In this document: piece after piece, positions 62,269 to 64,000 of the stretch | Layout: every line of letters begins with the position of its first letter | Numbering within the stretch: the stretch's first letter is position 1 | NCBI GenBank assembly: GCA_947589285.1 | Contig: CANPZV010000004.1 | Span: 1 to 64,000 of the forward strand | Source: an uncultured Clostridia bacterium | Lineage (GTDB): Bacteria > Bacillota > Clostridia > Christensenellales > Borkfalkiaceae | Length of the DNA stretch: 64,000 nucleotides | Direction: 5' to 3' | Position numbers and translations under genes: made by a program | The notes under the pieces: generated by a model | What the model was told of the DNA's origin: nothing | What the model saw: the letters and a program-made list of their open reading frames with translations, nothing else | The model's database searches: none

Positions 62269-62739
62269 TTACCTGCCGAGGTCCATGTCCGCGATCTCGG
62301 GATAGAATGCCGCGATCTCCTCGGCGGTGAATTGGGTCTCATACGACCGCGTGAACCAAACTTTTCTGTAAAAGGTGAACTTGTCCCGCGAGTCCTGCGT
62401 CTCAAAGGTGCAGACGAACTTCCGCTTCGTCACCTTGACTTCCTTACAGCCCTGCCTGACGTCATAGGTGTACGTCGTGCGCTTGGTCTTGACATAGACG
62501 ACCTTGTCCGTCGTCTCGATCCCGATCACCGTGCCCATGGAGACGCGGACCGCATAGATCCCATAGGCGGTGAGATAGACGATGAGAACGGCGGGCGCGA
62601 GGAACCAGAACGCCGCGTAGCTCATGCAGGCAAAGATGAGGCAGATCATGAACGCGGGGATCGCGATGACGCCGAATATAACGATCATCCTCTTGCAGAT
62701 GTTGACGTATTTCAGAATGGACGGCTTGTCGGCTTTCAT
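62269..62739 (-). CDS. Unknown 156-residue membrane protein
   Basis: I do not recognise the family. Two close N-terminal helices (RMIVIFGVIAIPAFMICLIFACMSY and FWFLAPAVLIVYLTAYGIYAV) lead to a beta-rich tail (GTVIGIETTDKVVYVKTKRTTYTYD). The ATG at 62739 has a GGAGG site within the end of the thioesterase gene, one base after its stop. Layout is like the downstream 200-residue protein, and they could act together. Confidence 0.75.
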   Translation of the reverse strand: MKADKPSILKYVNICKRMIVIFGVIAIPAFMICLIFACMSYAAFWFLAPAVLIVYLTAYGIYAVRVSMGTVIGIETTDKVVYVKTKRTTYTYDVRQGCKEVKVTKRKFVCTFETQDSRDKFTFYRKVWFTRSYETQFTAEEIAAFYPEIADMDLGR

Positions 62740-62740
62740 G

Positions 62741-63475
62741 TCAGGCCTCCGCAAAGTCCACGCGGAACTGCGTCAGAAGTTCCCCGTCCGACCATGCCTC
62801 GCAGAGGGTGTACCATTCAAAGTCCTGACGGAGGAGGTGAAGCTCCCTCCCCTCCTTCGCCTGTTTCAGGTAGGCGACGGAAAAGGAGACGACGCGCTTT
62901 TTTGCGAGTTCCTCCATCGGAAAGCAATCGGTGAAGAAGTCGAGATACCGCGCATTGTTGGCGTGCATATAGTGGTCGCAATGGGAGGTCCTTACGCGCA
63001 TCGTGTAGACCTCCCTCCCCTCTGTGATCTTCGGGATCTTCCATGCGGGGACGTCCACCGCCCTGTCGCTCCGATAGGGACAATTCGCGTTCACCTCCCC
63101 CAATTTTTCGGGGAGGAGGAGCGAAAACGTCCGCATATCGACGAGGAACCAGCGCGACGCGAGCAAGGCGACCTCCTCTTCCCCCGAGAGGACGCGGTAA
63201 TGCCGCTCGAATACATAGTGGCGGGGCGGAAGGGGCCAAGTCTCGACCGTGACCGATTCGCCGAGGCGGACGGGACGAAAGAATTTGCAATAGGTGTTCA
63301 CCACCAAAAAACCGTAGCCGAGCGGCCGCAGATCGTCGTAGCCGAACCCAAGCTCGTCCGCGCTCAGACAGGCCGATTCCTGCACGAGCGCGAGCAAAGA
63401 GGCGAGCGTCAGCTCGTCCTTGAAGTCGAAATCGGAATAGCGAAGTTCATATGTTTTTCTGTTGCAGTACGCCAT
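62741..63475 (-). CDS. Acyl-ACP thioesterase
   Basis: A 244-residue double-hotdog thioesterase of the FatA/FatB-like bacterial family, which releases fatty acids from acyl carrier protein. It begins YCNRKTYELRYSDFDFKDELTLASLLALVQESA, and the second hotdog has TSHCDHYMHANNARYLDFFTD, containing the catalytic Asn/His set. The promoter is a perfect consensus, but places the only GGAGAGG sequence upstream of the predicted RNA start. Confidence 0.92.
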   Translation of the reverse strand: MAYCNRKTYELRYSDFDFKDELTLASLLALVQESACLSADELGFGYDDLRPLGYGFLVVNTYCKFFRPVRLGESVTVETWPLPPRHYVFERHYRVLSGEEEVALLASRWFLVDMRTFSLLLPEKLGEVNANCPYRSDRAVDVPAWKIPKITEGREVYTMRVRTSHCDHYMHANNARYLDFFTDCFPMEELAKKRVVSFSVAYLKQAKEGRELHLLRQDFEWYTLCEAWSDGELLTQFRVDFAEA

Positions 63476-63484
63476 ATCCTCTCC

Positions 63485-63513
63485 ATTATATCATGCGGGA
63501 GGGGCTTTGTCAA
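63485..63513 (-). promoter_or_regulatory. Consensus promoter of the thioesterase operon, near-leaderless geometry
   Basis: On the minus strand, TTGACA (63508-63513), 17 bases, TATAAT (63485-63490). The predicted transcription start is at 63478, three bases before the ATG. Confidence 0.85.
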
Positions 63514-63516
63514 ATG

Positions 63517-64000
63517 TTATGAAGTCTCTGTCGTCAGAAAGGAGAGCGCGCCCTTGAGGATCGCGGCGGCGATCTTCCTCTGATACTCCTCCGTGACGAG
63601 GAGCTTTTCGTCCTCCGCGTTGGAGAGAAAGCCGCACTCGACGATGACGGAGGGATAATCGCTGCAATTCAGGACGTAATAATCCCCCTTGAGGGCGTCC
63701 GTCTTTTTGACGCATTCGGGCATGCCGTTGAGTTCGGCCTGAATGTGCGAGGCGAGCAGGCGGGAGGGATCGGAATCCTCCCTGAAAAAGACCTGCGCCC
63801 CCCTCCTCGAGCGCAGGGAAAAGAAATTCTGATGCACGGAGATGACGAGGGCGGGCGAACTGCCGTTGATGACCTCCGCCCTCCTCTGCATGTCCCTCCG
63901 CTTGTAGCCGCTCGTCGCCGCGCCGTAAAGCCCCGCCTCCGTCGGGCGTGTCTGCACGACGTAGAAACCCGCGTCCTCAAAGGCGGTCTGCAAGATGCGC
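63517..64000 (-). CDS. N-acetylmuramoyl-L-alanine amidase, CwlD type (5' end beyond window)
   Basis: The C-terminal 161 residues of an Amidase_3 zinc enzyme that cleaves MurNAc-L-Ala bonds. The zinc/active-site segments LVISVHQNFF and the catalytic glutamate in VIVECGFLSNAEDEKLL are present, and DAGFYVVQTRPTEA aligns with the early beta strand. The track start is a TTG inside the gene; the frame stays open to the window edge, so the N-terminal part, including the first zinc ligand, lies outside. Confidence 0.92.
   Translation of the reverse strand, partial: RILQTAFEDAGFYVVQTRPTEAGLYGAATSGYKRRDMQRRAEVINGSSPALVISVHQNFFSLRSRRGAQVFFREDSDPSRLLASHIQAELNGMPECVKKTDALKGDYYVLNCSDYPSVIVECGFLSNAEDEKLLVTEEYQRKIAAAILKGALSFLTTETS

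Overview
The window looks like a GC-rich Clostridia-type chromosome from the Bacillota. Supporting signs are the mraZ-to-ftsW division and cell-wall cluster, an IspH-ribosomal protein S1 fusion, a PuuR-type regulator beside potABCD, a Na+-pumping biotin decarboxylase operon, and a MurE that carries the meso-diaminopimelate DNPR signature. A gut Christensenellales-like lineage is my guess, not something the sequence proves. I see no phage, insertion sequence, rRNA or CRISPR array. Nearly every base is coding, most genes are on the minus strand, and consensus TTGACA-N16/18-TATAAT promoters are easy to see.

Layout. 1-6.5 kb: cold-shock protein, HtpG, then aroH-cmk / plsC / ispH-rpsA. 6.5-12.8 kb: an HI0933-type flavoprotein and a five-gene biotin/Na+ decarboxylase operon. 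12.8-18.3 kb: a VTT membrane protein, RNase HI, tRNA-Trp, and the dCMP deaminase-cyclophilin-purB-galE operon. 18.4-20.8 kb: groES-groEL and a small orphan gene on the plus strand. 20.9-34.6 kb: the dcw cluster on the minus strand, read as mraZ-rsmH-ftsL-ftsI-murE-mraY-murD-ftsW-murA-ftsQ, then ftsA-ftsZ from their own promoter. 34.7-41.6 kb: murI, rpsT, an XRE-cupin regulator and potABCD. 41.6-47.6 kb: an uncharacterised SPFH / membrane protein / ABC-2 exporter / ribbon-helix-helix operon. 47.8-57 kb: upp, then cobB-miaB-mutS-mutL-miaA-ynbB with overlapping ends. 57.1-64 kb: a class A PBP, thiI with a cysteine desulfurase, two small membrane proteins, an acyl-ACP thioesterase and a partial cell-wall amidase.

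Functionally the window is mostly housekeeping: envelope synthesis and division, chaperones, mismatch repair and tRNA modification, polyamine uptake, and one Na+-motive decarboxylase.

The most interesting signal not explained by genes is a 30-bp dispersed repeat with a palindromic GCATAGTACTATGC-type core. It occurs five times (7353, 14804, 42038, 49822, 59087). Three copies lie inside conserved protein genes, and in MiaA the copy appears to replace sequence rather than insert. Other notable points are an apparent AUC start codon for ftsI, several consensus promoters placed so that the mRNA would be leaderless, an FtsL with a very long Ala/Pro-rich cytoplasmic arm, an AroH-cytidylate kinase fusion, a PotA with a duplicated C-terminal module, a PotD with a C-terminal membrane anchor, and a degenerate carboxyltransferase in the Na+ pump operon.
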